DNA of 64,000 nt from the NCBI RefSeq assembly GCF_910592395.1, contig NC_088312.1:19103292-19167291 (forward strand). The letters run 5' to 3'. Position numbers and translations under genes: made by a program. Positions 12,271 to 26,000 of the stretch are shown here, piece by piece. This DNA comes from Lineus longissimus (taxonomy: Eukaryota; Nemertea; Pilidiophora; Heteronemertea; Lineidae). Under the pieces are notes generated by a model that saw nothing but the letters and a program-made list of their open reading frames with translations, was not told where the DNA came from and searched no databases. Each line of letters begins with the position of its first letter. The first letter of the stretch is position 1.

Positions 12271-12909
12271 ATGGTATTCGGCAAAATATTGTCATTACAC
12301 GACAGACCTGATCATGTTTTGTGGTTATCTCCGTTTAATCTAGATAGACATCGACATGTCAGCCTTGTTTTGTTTGTAAAACTGAAAGCGAAACATCGCG
12401 CGAAAGTACAATGCCTGTTCAGCGGAATTGTCGGTCGAAGTATGCTAAGCCTCTCTCGCATTCCTCTTGGCCATTTGCGATTTGGGACAATTGTACCAGT
12501 GGCACTAAGAAACCCTCGTATGGGCAAAAAGAAGCAATATACAACGCCAAAATTACACTGGAACGGGAACTGGAATGAAATCATCATTGGCGTTGCGCGA
12601 GTCTGGAAACGACAAATTAAAGTCTCACCTGTATTGTTTTTCAATGGGAAAACCAGAAAGATGCGACGTAATATAAAGCCCATGAAAATACATATGGGGA
12701 ATAATCTTAAAAAGTCTGACAGACTAGTTCTCGGGCGTGGTTATACCAAAAAATATTTCATCGGTTGGATCGCGGATTTTATTTTTATTCCGACTGAGCT
12801 GAAGATAAAGTACATACGCATGCTAAGCTGTGAGTGTTGCTACGAGACTGGCCTCATGATACTGTCTGGTCATAATTTTCATAATTTTCGCGCCACTGAT
12901 GCGAATTAA
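12271..12909 (+). other. Unrecognised 212-codon open frame
   Basis: An uninterrupted ATG-to-stop frame long for this base composition. The translation is basic and shows no domain, signal peptide or membrane segment that I recognise. A 123-codon frame is open on the opposite strand at 12312-12683, which favours a chance stop-poor stretch. The neighbouring MITE adds to the doubt. Treat as unproven. Confidence 0.15.
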
Positions 12910-13870
12910 GGGATGTCAATTGTGATTTGGACCGTTGATTGAATGAGAATCACGGAAGATACCGAGCCCATTCTAAACAAACTTGCCAACATCTGGCAAT
13001 AAGTGTCGTCTTGAACTTAAAACTTCCCAAATGTAAAACACAGTGCGTACTTCGTTCTCGCAGAGTCTTTCAAATAAATTTATTTATTTGAAATACTCTG
13101 GTTCTATTTGATTCGGTTCAGATCTATCCTTTCTATTCTTAACCGGTTATGAAACGGAACAATTCAACATATTATTTGATAGATCGAAACCAGATGTTTC
13201 TAGGACGCTGTACACGCACTATGATGCAGATTTGAGACATTTTGCAGCGTGTATATTCACAGGTGACACATTCGGGTATCGTAACGTACACGTACGTATA
13301 CTTCCTGTTTTGTAACACACTTTGTTGCACTCCTCAAACATGTGGAACGATGCCACGGTTGCACACGCTTACTCTGCCTTTCCCAGTGTTGTTTTTTTTC
13401 AATTTAAATTGCACGTCAAGTCACATAAGTTGTAGTCTATTTTATTTTTCAGACACAAATTTTGTTTTTTATCGACTAAGAAAGCATCAGAGAAATGTAA
13501 GATATTTCATGAAGCATGTTGATGGCGACATCATCTTCCGTCAACGATTTGTCCACTTCACCAGGTCGAGGCTGGAATGTATTTGGTCATTTTCACGTTG
13601 GTGTTTCTTCAAAAAGCCTAATATCGCCATGTTTCGTAATGGTAAATGTGACTGTTTCATTCCTGACATTTAGATGATCCAAGATTTATGCGTTCAGCTA
13701 CATTTAGCCTTCCAATGGCCATTCTCGATCGAAGCATACATAAGGCACACGTGCTTTACAGGACATTTAAGCGATCTTGGCGACTTGCATGTCCTTTATG
13801 GAAGGATTTTAGAGTCTCATTAATATCATTAGTTAGATAAGCACAGCTTCCACATGAGTCTTTGTCTTTT

Positions 13871-14049
13871 TTAAATCTTGATGCTACAGCCATCTATTCC
13901 AGGCATGGGGTAACCCTCAGCAAAATCTTCAACCTCTGATTTCAAATTGGAAATCTCTGCAGCGATTTCGCTGACATTTCTCAATACTGTAATGAATGGA
14001 ATAGATCTCTCTTGGCCAATCTTCTTCGCCTTTTGAGCAATACCAATAC
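13871..14049 (-). CDS. SHMT terminal exon G
   Basis: Acceptor TTGCTAG/GTATTGG. Encodes [23 protein letters not shown] and a short C-terminal tail ending in SIKI before TAA. The PMPG motif matches the C-terminal F-P-M/L-P-G of animal SHMTs. Confidence 0.93.
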
Positions 14050-17000
14050 CTAGCAAAAAATAAATCAAGACTCAATATAATCCGTAAGATTTAAAAAAGA
14101 AACACCTGATAACAAGTACGTAACTTGATATTTTTAGGCCTGACATTAGAAAAAGATATACTCTCTTATTGTCGTATTATTTGAAATCACGATCGGCAAT
14201 GTTCGGCTATTTCCGTAACGCGACGCTGGTAAATCATATTTTAAACTTAGTTGAGGAGGGGAAATTTCCAGAATCGTCGATAAATGCATTTCAATACTTT
14301 CTACATGATCGTTCGTAGCTCTTCGTAAGGCTTACCCTGTTACCGGTGAAACCTGCCCATAATTTTTTTTCATAAAGGGTGTTTTTATCTTGTAACAATT
14401 GCAGCAAAAAATAATTTTACAAGATATCATATCCTACCTCGGTTAAGAAGTATCACACAGTTTTCGATATCTTTCTCCTTCAAACCCCGTGACGTAATAG
14501 CCGAGGTTCCAAGTCGTACACCAGAGGGCCTCAGTGGGGAGATGTCGCCAGGGCACGTGTTCATGTTGACATCGATCCCGACATGCTCTAATATCGTCTG
14601 CGCCATCTTGCCAGTAATTCCTTTGTTTTTGAGATTGGCCAGAAGCATGTTCATATCGGTTATACCACCTAGTAAGTAACAACAATATAAACACGTATAA
14701 TGTCGGGGATAAGTATTCATTATCATCATGCTATTGTTTTTTACAGTTTGGTCAACACATCTAACGTCAGTAATTTTAATAAGCCTATAGTTATCCTTTA
14801 ACTGTTTTCTTTTATTAGTTCTTGCGTGGCAAACTTTGCCTTCTTGCGTCTTGAATCATTCAAGGTCACCTGCAACACTCTTTACCTTAGGGAAAAAATG
14901 ATAGGGCATAAGATAACAAGCACAGTGGTGAAAACCGCATAAAAAGCAAACTACCCATCCTCAGGTTATGGCAGGTAGAAAATTCAAACATTCCAGGTGA
15001 TGCAGGAAGGACAAACTGATGATGTAGATTGTGCTGTACTGAAATAAAGTTTTTTAGAGTTTCATGCCTATATTTTAAAATTGCACATTTACCTGTTCCC
15101 TAAAAGCTCATACCTGTGACAAGGTAATTAAAATATAAGCATGAAACTATCAAAACTTTATTTCAGTACAGCACAATGTACATCATTAATTTGTTTTTCC
15201 TGCACCACCTGGAATGTTTGAATTACAAACTGCTATAACTTTAAGATGAGTAGTTTGATTTTTATGCGGTTTTCACACTTGTGTTTCTTATGTTATGCCC
15301 TATAGTTTTATACCCCAAGTTAGAATTTTAATAAAAGCATTTCAGGTCACCTTTAAGATCACGTTGTAAGGAAGTGCATTATGCTACAAGTATGAAAGTA
15401 AATTGTTAGTTATATGCAATGAAAACATGATAATCAATGAGTTATCACCTTAACAGCCAAATAGACGCTCTAGACCTAATAGCAAAACCAGGGATGCACT
15501 TTTCATCAACACAGAACTTTAGACGTAAAATGTCGATCTTAAACTACAAGCTGAATTAACAAGGGAGAAAATTATCCGTTTTCAGCCTATTGACTGCTTA
15601 GTCAGTATTAGTCAATAATCGTAGGGAGACTTTACCTGTTACGATGTGATATCCAAGCGTCTGAAGACAGGTTGCCAGTATCTTACAGTTTGCCACAGCC
15701 TGTCTTTGGTAGGCCCTATAGTCATCTGAGACAACCTCTTTGAGAGCTACCGCTAAACCTGCAACCGAAGACAATGATTCAAAGTGAAATCAGATTTACC
15801 CCTTCCCAGCGTTTATTTCAATAAATCCCATCCCTGCCTTCAAATAACAATTGGCCGGCATGATTGGGGATAATTTTGAAGTGTCGAAAAAAGAGATTAA
15901 AAGCGCATTATAAAATAATTCGTTCCCCAGACTTTAGATCCTGCGACAGTTCATAATTTTACACTAGTTCGACGGTAAATCAGCCAAATTATGCCATTTT
16001 AAAGGGTACCTAACTCACCTGACTATGCGTATGTATTTATTGCACTTCGGACGTTTTGGGACTCCTTTGATTCTGTTATTATTTTGAATTGTCGAACTGA
16101 CCTTATTTCTAATTTGATTGTTCATATGAGTCCATTACGGTAAAATTTCTTAATGTGATTTCTGAATCTGTCAAATAACCTACATGACCCTTGTATTAGA
16201 TTGGAACTGAATGAAATTAGATATAAGAACGAAAACAAAGAACAGACCAGATTGATCTTATAAATGTTGGAGGAAGATTTTTAAAGGCCTTACTCCGCAC
16301 CTATATGTAATGAGAAGTGACTTACTTGCAATGGCATGGTTGTGAGGGGCACCATGCGTCCCAGGAAAGACAGCTTCGTTAATCCTTTTCTCGAGGTTGA
16401 ATATCTTGACTTCACCAGAGGTCTGTTCAGTTGCTAATGCTGGGAACAAAATGACTACGTATAGAGCGTTTTAAGGGTTGACAACAGGTACATACACTAT
16501 AGCTAGAACTTGAAGTCCTGACTGGAAGCAATTAAAACTTTTTCAAAACGAAGTGCATCTCGATTTCAAAGATGGGAGTCAATTCTTTCTTTCTAAAGAA
16601 CTGGCTCCAATCTTTAGAAAAAGCATTCACTTCATTCATTTTGAAGGAGTTCTTTTGCCCTAGGATTTCAAGTTGTAGGAAAAATGGTGGTGCCTATGGT
16701 CAACACTTAAAGTTGGGGAATTGTAGCCCTTTTTACATCTATAACTTCGGTGACGCCAGAGGTTTCCCAGCAGATTCACTAATTCCAAAAAGCTTGCCTG
16801 TAATTGAGGGCACTTTATCTAAGCAGTGCCGCTTGAGGTCAGGGGCTACAATTACCCCCATTTTACCTTCCACGTGGTTTTGGTCAGCATGACAGTGGCT
16901 GAATAGGTTGGAGCCGATACCAGCGGCCACTAGTCCTAACAGGAGGACATTTTTGTCGAGGGGTCCGGTCATATGAGGCCCAGTATTATCTGTGACCAAT

Positions 17001-20000
17001 CTTTACGAGTCCGTGAAATATACCTTTGCGATACAGTACCATGGCTGTCCTTGGGCCCCTCAGAGATTTGTAGGTGGTTGTTGTGACAACATCGCAGTAT
17101 TTAAATGGGTCAGGTCCAATTCCTGCGGCCACCAGTCCAGATATGTGGGCAATGTCACCGAGGAGATAGGCCCCAACATCATCAGCAATATCACGGAATC
17201 GCTTGTAGTCAAGATGGCGAGGGTAACACGATATGCCTAGAATTGCGAGTAGGAATTTTTTTTACAGTAACCGTAGGATTACGCATTCCCGTACTAACTC
17301 TATGGAATACACGCGTGTTTGAAATCGTTTTTTTTGAAAGACATCGGTGATATTTTATCGTACGCACCACACGGTATGTTAGGAAGATTTTAGGTGACTT
17401 TATTACCTGATGATCGCAGTCGGCATAGCGGAACTTTTATTAGTGTATGATGACCCTGTCATCTATCATAACAACCATACAATCACAGTGTATTTTTGTC
17501 CTTCGTGCTCCAAGACCCCCTACACGCACTATCAATGCAGAGTTCAGATGATAGAAGGCGACACTGTCTAATTTACTCCCGTCAACTATTTTTGCACTCG
17601 TGTCCTATGTCAATCAGGGGTTAATGTTCGGTTATCCGGCCCTGCACCGTATGCTTAACCCCTGATTTCCTCAGGATGTATGTGTTATTCTGATCCCCTC
17701 TGTTTGACATTGAAAACCTACATGTATGCAGACAAGGTTGGTATCATGTAAGGTAGGTGATAAAGCTTGGAACCAGTGAAACCTTGAAACCAGTGATAAA
17801 CCTTGGAATCAGTCCTAAAAATGCATAAAAACATGTAATAATGCCATTTGAACCTAAGGTGGTTACGAATCAATATTTGGAGCTTATTTTTACATGATCA
17901 GATCGGAATTTGACGGTAGTTTAGAAATCAGTCGCATATCCGATTCAATAATCTATATTTTAGAACAACCCAGTCATACCTCGCCTCCAGTATACATTAC
18001 TGATCTCCCAAATATAGGCATGCACGTCACGACACGCCCACCACACACCCATAATATGGACCACAGCGCTCTGCTTACTACGCCACCACACGGGGCCTAT
18101 TTGAACTACGGAGCGGTGTGATCATACAGGGTGATACAGAGAAGATTGACTACATCATGCAGTACCGGCTGGCACTTATCCGTAGAAACGTAGATGAAGG
18201 TTTATTACCGAAGGATTTAGCCGGGTTTGGAGATGAAAAATGTGAATAAATTCCTTCCCTGTGAGCGATTTCGTACATATTCATGTACACATCGAGAGAT
18301 GTAGAGATATTTTCGTGATGTAACCAGTTCTAAGTGGACACATTTTTTAGTGATTCCCGTGTGCATGCTTGTCATATCTACTGAGCTTTATCAGAGCATC
18401 ATATATACAAACATTAACCCAAGTAGCCAACTTTATTTATGAAGCCTCTACATAGCTTTCCATCAAAACTAAAACTTCAACTTAATAGATGTTGTCACTA
18501 CTTTTCCACATCGTGCCTGCTTCCATTCCACTGTTTCATCTTTTGTAATCACTCACACAACGTAGTGAGTGTAATGGTTACGTATGTATACACTGTATGT
18601 AAAGTGTAAACAATATTCATATATCCATCATGTCCATCGAATCTGAAAAAAATTGTGCAGACCCATGACAATTCTGGTCCCGGTACAGTTTTGTCGCATT
18701 CCATATGGGCCGCGCGTTGGCCGATCCTGATTCATGACGCGCCGCACCAAAATTACGATGTCGGACGTGAATCCCAATGTTTCCTTTCTCGTGACGCAAT
18801 TATTTCCTGACGTCATGAGCCATTGACCATTCACACAAGCAGATTTATTCACACCGGCGCCACTGAAGTGCGGGTGTGGGACATCATGTATTTAAAAATC
18901 GTCTGCTAGGACATACAGTTGTGTGTTTCACTAGAGCTTGCTCTTTACATATACATATTAACTCACACAGAGTAGTGAGTGTAATGGTTATGTATACACT
19001 GTATGTAAAGTGTAAACAAAATGTATATATCCATCATGTCCATCGAATCTGAAAAAATTTGTGCAGACCCATGACAATTCTGGTTCCGGTACAGTTTTGT
19101 CACATTCCATATGGACCGCGCGTTGGCCGATCCTGCATTCATGACGCAGCGCACCCACAGTTACGACGTCGGACGTGAATCCCATTGTTTCCTTCCTCGT
19201 GACGCAATTATTAGGGGGGGGGGGTAGGCTTCACGTAACTCTGCCAAACTCTAAAATATTCTGCAGCGAAAATATTCTGCAGCGGAAATCTCTTGTTTTT
19301 TTACCACACCCAGACAAATGGCTATTAAGCAGATGTTGCCTACTTCATTCGTAGCAACAGGTAGAGACAAAATGGCTGTCATGATGATTTGATTTCAAAA
19401 TCATTTCAAAACAGTGCCTTGGTATTTTTCCATCCTTGGACGTTTACTCCTGTTTTGATAAACACATCCTTCAAGATCGTTCTGAAATCTTTATTAGAGG
19501 AAAGACTGTATTATTTCCTGCGGAGAAAGGAAATATGTCGAACCATAAAAGATGAATACGTGTTGTGATTAAACTCTTTGAAATACACGACTTGCAATAT
19601 GTAAAGAGCAATCTCTCGTGAACTCACACAACTGTTTGACATGGGGGAGCCCCCCAAACCCCCGTCCTTCTGACATATTTAGCCAGTACATTGGGGGATG
19701 AGTCCCCCAAACCCCCTCCCCCGTTCTCTGAAAGTGACAGGTTTTAGTCAGTATATTGGGGGGAAGGCCCCCCCAACCCCCCCCCATTGGCCTCTAAAAA
19801 TAGAATTCCTTGGAGACGCTGAACAATAAGGCCCCATAAAGAAGTAGTCCCCGCCCCGGGAGCTGTCTCATATCTGCGGACAGTGACAGAAGCAGCTCTT
19901 TGTGGTGAAATAATAATTGAATTTTCCACCTGCTAGCCTAGATATTTGTGTATGTTTCTTCACCAGTTAGTTAATAACGAATTTTTGTAGCTGATATATT

Positions 20001-23000
20001 CTTAATTGTTTTAACGCGTTTTTTTTTTATTCGTTTGGCGCCAAAATCAAGAATGGCAAATTTACGATCTTGACACTAGAGGCGCTGATGTCGTTCCGGA
20101 ACGGTAGATGCTAAATCGGATAGCCAGGCGGTACGGGAACTCCTGCACTCTGACCACGTGACCTACATCATTACTTCACAGTTCCGGCACTGGGTCGAGT
20201 TTGGCAGTTATCACTAGAAATCACGTGACTGGATCTGGATTTAGTAGTGTTAAAACTGACTTTTTTGAAGTAAAGTACGTAAATCGAGAAGAAGAGGACA
20301 TTTACTTCGTCTGCAATGAAATGTCACAACTGTCTCCGCCGACGTTGTTGTCCTGTATGTTCTAGCAGACGATTTTTAGATACATGATGTCCCACACCCG
20401 CACTTCCAAACTCGCACAGTGCCGAAATTAAAATTCAATTTCAGACACTGGAATTGGTAAAATTCCGCCATCTTGGATATCGGCATCCTGAGATTCAGGA
20501 CGTTTTCAACACTGCGTCACCACCACTTCAAACTCCAAAGTCTTATCTAGGCCTAGTAAGTGCCACCTTCTTTCATAAAATGGCTTGTTTTATAAATAAA
20601 TAACAAAATATGATCTTTATAAATAAAACCCGAGATGTTCTGGTGTGTTTTTACGTGAATTTATTGCAAACTATCAATGCAGCGTAGTGCAGCCATCGTG
20701 TTCTCGGGCGTAGTGGTGATGCGATAGCCTCTTTGCAATTGTAAAGATTCTTTACATTTCCACATCCGCGGTACTGCTTTTCAAGATGGTGGCAATTCAC
20801 CAGTTCTAGAGGCGTTGTAAGGAACGAAATCAGCGCATCTAGTGTCAAGATTGCCGCACTTCAGGACAGTGGCGCCGGTGTGAATAAATCTACTTGCGTG
20901 AATGGTCAATGGCTCATGACGTCATGATATAATTGCGTCACGAGGAAGGAAACAATGGGAATCATGGTAACTGTGGTTGCGGTGCGTCGTGAAAGCAGGA
21001 TCGGCAAGCGCGGCCCGTATGGAATGCGACAAACTGTACCGAAACCAGAATTGTCTGCACAAATTTTTTCAGATTCGATGGACATGATGGATATATGAAT
21101 TTTGTTTACACTTTATACACACGTAACCATTACACTCACTACGTTGTGTGAGTTAATATGTAAAAAGCAATCTCTAGTGAACTCACACAACTGTCCTTCT
21201 GACATATATAGCCAGTACAATGTCATGACACCCAGGAGCTTTTTCTCATTTCTGAAACAGTTGCATGGTTGGAATGAATTTCCAAATCAGTCCGTCAAAT
21301 CTCTATCCAAATGGAACTTTAAGACCACTCTATATTTGTGCAGTAGTGTTAAAACTGACTTTTTGAAGTAAAATACGTAAATCGAGAAGAAGAGGACGTT
21401 TACTTCGTCTGCAATGAAATGTCACAACTGTCTCCGCCGACGTTGTTGTCCTGTATGTTCTAGCAGACGATTTTTAGATACACTTCAAGACAGTGGCGCC
21501 GGTGTGAATAAATCTACTTGCGTGATTGGTCAATGGCTCATGACGTCATGAAATAATTGCGTCAACAACGGGAATCATGGTAACTGTGGTTGCGGTGCGT
21601 CGTGAATGCAGGATCGGCAAGCGCGGCCCGTATGGAATGCAACAAACTGTACCGGAACCGGAACTGTCATGGGTCTGCACAAATTTTTTCAGATTCGATG
21701 GACATGATGGATATATGAATTTTGTTTACACTTTATACACACACGTAACCATTACACTCACTTCGTTGTGTGAGTGATTAAAGTTTATGGTTTCTGAATA
21801 TGAACGCGGTGATGATTTATTCATTTATGGTTTCTGAATATGAACGCGGTGATGATTTATTCAAATTGCTACGTGAAGATAATTTAATGTCGGCATATAT
21901 AGGCTATATAATGTATACCATGCTTAGTATGTGTGATGTCAAATGTGTCAATAGAATGAAAAGATGAGATGATCATAATCTCGAATGTTTATCACACGAC
22001 TATAACAAAACTTAGAGGAGTGTTATCTGAGGATTTGAATTTGCATTCCTATAAAACAGCATGTCAAAAGGTCAGACTCTGCATAATAAGTCACATCGAG
22101 GTACATGTATGTCTATTGAGGCGATGTATGATCATACAAGTTTAAACCGAAGTAAATGAAAGGGTGTTTTCGCAACTTGACTCAAAACAGGTTTACGCAC
22201 GTAGGCGTTTGCTCTGTGTTGTTGTTTTTTGCAGACGCGAAGTGTGTGTACACCTCCGGTCAAAAGTAAATGAATACATTTGTACTTGAAATTTCCATAT
22301 GATATCTCCTAAAATATACACTAACCACAAAAAGTTTGGGAACACTTACGCCACATGTACAGTACATTTTTTATTCCGTATAAAAGTATGGTTTGGTTGA
22401 GTGTCACCGTTTGGTATAGGCTTTTACAAACACCACATCAAAATGTCCATTTCAAGAAAAGTCTTGTCAATTAGCACGTATGATTATTACCCCTAACAAA
22501 CACAAATTCCACACCTCTTGAATGACCGTTGCATAATTACTCGTATTATATACCCATTTTTGTGTACTACATTGGCCTACCCGACACAATGAGACATGTT
22601 TACAGTGGATTTGAGTATTCTAATATAGCCATCCAAACTGCAGCGCCTATTCACTATAAGAGCTCTATGTCAAAGTAGACAATTTAAATTTGATTAGAAA
22701 AAATATCTTGATTCGCGAAAATATTCTGTGGCGAACATTTTCGGTTCTACAGTACTCTATAGACTGACCGTTCTGATGATACCGTTTTTGAATATGCACG
22801 CCACGATATTATGCGCATTGTCGTTATATGCCATTCAAAATTGTTTGAGTGAATCAAAGATGGACTTTGGGTTGGCGATACCAGTTTGTCTAATGGTTGT
22901 ACCATTCGCCTTTGCATCAATATCTGTAAGGGTTCAAGATAGGCCGATACGGGTTTTATTTTAATGCGTTTTATTTTATTGGAGATCGTCAATAGACCTA

Positions 23001-26000
23001 ACAAAACCACACCATAGGCCTAACCACTAATTAGAAGTTAGGTCACAAGTGATCAGTTGATTCGCAATGCCAACCACTGTTCATCAACTTACCACGACCT
23101 CGCTACAGGCAGCGAAAAGTTTTCGCCAATCAGTGTGAAGGGACCTTGGCCTGATCAATGAATATCATACTGGGGCTGAAAGGGTGGATGTCGTCCTGGG
23201 TGCCGACAAATGGTATCCAGGTTCGAGATCGACTGGACAATAAGCACCCTGGGTGCCATTACACTAGACAAATAGCACCCAGCTTCTTTTTGCCTGGCTT
23301 ACTGATCTTAGGGACGAGGACGTTTCTTGCAATCTCGTTTTATCTCGCGCCGTGGTACTTGTGGCATTAGCAGTGCGCGAAATAAAAAGAACAGATAAAC
23401 CGAAAAATACGCGTTTAGGCCTATATGTCTTTGAAAGCACATTTCGGATGATTTATTCAGAAAAAGTATATAGGAGGGATATATCCGAAATGTGCTTTCA
23501 AAGACCTATAGGCCTAAACGCGTTTTTTATAGTTGACGTCAATGATTGAAAGAACGGGAAAAAAAGGAAACTGAATTCTTTGATGAATTATTGACAGACG
23601 TAAAGCATATCTATTGAATACCTCTTCGTATAACGCACGTCCCTTTCGTTTTGTCTTGTTAAAATAGGTATTTACTATGAACTCAATGCATGCCAACTGG
23701 TTGCTAACTGGGAATGTCCCCGTTTACTGAAGGGGGGGGGGGGGGCTGGTTATGCTTTTAGTGTGTGTAGGCCACAAACGAAAACACCCTACGCTTGCAA
23801 TAGCCTATACATATATGTAAACAGTTTGTCTTTACTTTGACGACTACCATTAACTTGGATTAGTTAACTTCCTACGTTAAACACTGCAGCAGCAATCTGT
23901 TTGAGTCTTAAAGGGACAATATAGGCAGCAGCTAGGCAGGCAAGATAAAGTTACACAAAGTCGCCAATAGGGGTCTCTCACATCTCACAGTACGTCGAAA
24001 TGGGGGGGGGGGGGGGTTGGGGGCCTTCCCCCAATGTACTGGCTTAAACCTGTCACTTTCAGCGAACGGGGAGAGGGTTTGGGGGACTCATCCCCCAATG
24101 TACTTGCTAAATATGTCAGAAGGACGGGGCCATGGCGATTTAGCCGATCCTGCGGATTCTGCGGATTCTGCGGAATCTGGTCTGCAGCGGATTTTCTATG
24201 TTATGGGTATCCGGTCGTTATCGCCCCCAAACTTAGCCTAATACCATTAGGACCCACGTGCCGTGATGTAATGTAATCAAGCTAAAATAAAGAGAGTGTC
24301 TGAGAGTCACTCTACTCTACCCAAAAATTAGTCGTTTCGCCTCCTGGGACTTGGGGTGGTTTTAAGGATCGTTGCCAGGATCTCGGGCTTGTCACCTGTC
24401 ATCGCATGATCTTGCTGGCTGTTTGGTCATCAAGAGTGGGATGATTGACTCGGGTGGACGTTTTAGAAAAATCTTTTATTTATTATCATGAGAGTGGGAA
24501 ATTCTCTGTTTTAACTGATTTGTCATCTGGGAGACCTGGACATCATCAGTCATCATGTGACTTGAATATCTTAACTTATGATGGATCATCAAGGCAATCG
24601 TATGTTGCTCGTGCACAATTTTGCGATGTTGTAAAATAAAGAGAGACGTGTCAACCAGGCCAATGTAGAAGTTTAAAATGTCCCCTGGAAAAAGTGTCCG
24701 TCCCTATTGTATTCTGCACGATATTAACAAATTAACGAATGAGCGAAAATGACGTGTGTTTTTCAGGTGCGTAACGACTTACACGATTACGGGCCAACTC
24801 GGCATATGACCAACTCGGCCTGGGTTATAGATCACGGTCAATGTGGAAATCGTCCGATAATAGAATGCAGACATTTTTTTCATGCATGTTGGGGTTTTTC
24901 CGAAATGCTTGATAATCTTAGCGGTTTAGACAATTTAACAGTTATGGAATATTACAAATATTTATTATAAGGATAATTTATCATAATATCGATATTCTCG
25001 TGCTGTTTTTATGCTGATTCCGCCCAGATTCCGCAGGTTCCGCAGAATCCGCAGGATCCGCTAAATCGCCATGGCCGAAGGACGGGGGTTTGGGGGAGCT
25101 CCCCCATGTCAAACAGTTGTGTGAGTTCACTAGAGCTTGCTCTTAACATCTTATACATATTTTATTACGCATTTATTTTGCTGTTATATGATTTCTCTGT
25201 GGACTCTAACGCTTTTTTATTATTATTTGTAGTCACATCACCTCCGCACGCTGATGGCCAGGGTACATTTTCTAAGACAGATCCCTGCCTGTTTTACTTT
25301 CCTCTGCTTCTTCTCTCTATCCCGCACCAGTTTATTGTATTGTCTAAACATATATGAATGTAGTATTCATCTGGCTAAATAAACTGCTTTGAATTTGAAT
25401 TTGAATTTACAAATGATTCTTCTAATAAAAACGTTTTATTTTAGTATATGGAATACAAAACAATCACAAAAACTTTTGTTTTCATCGAAGAGCAATAATT
25501 AGATATATGCAAATGGCGGCCAGTCATGAATATAAGTTTATTTTTTAACGACAACAACACATTTCCAATGCCTTCAATGATGACGTCATCCTCCACAAAA
25601 AGGTTGATTCTGGAACTACTGGCAAATTGCTATCAATAAAGTCAGCTGGGACGAGATTGGTTGTTGGGAGGGTATAAATCGTGGAAGGAACGCGCCCGAT
25701 TTCACGCGGAACTTGCACAGTGATTCCACTTTTAGTACTGACTATTCCAAGGTTTATCACTGGTTACATGGTTTCACTGATTCCAAGCTTTATCAACTAC
25801 CATCATGTAATGGATAACGGCTTATTATAAGCTGCGAGATGCGGAATGCGAAATCGCAAGATGCCAACCTCGGTGAGAGTACCATGCGCCACAGGATGTA
25901 CTGCAAATATGGAACCTGAAAAGGCGAACATTCATGGGTGCCATTACACTAGACAAACAGCACCCAGCTTCTTTTTGCCTGGCTTACGGATCTTAAGGGA

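Noticed and set aside
16739-16999. 86-codon independent gene in the SHMT intron
   Set aside because: Its only recognisable part is the GLVAAGIG segment, better explained as a relic of exon C.
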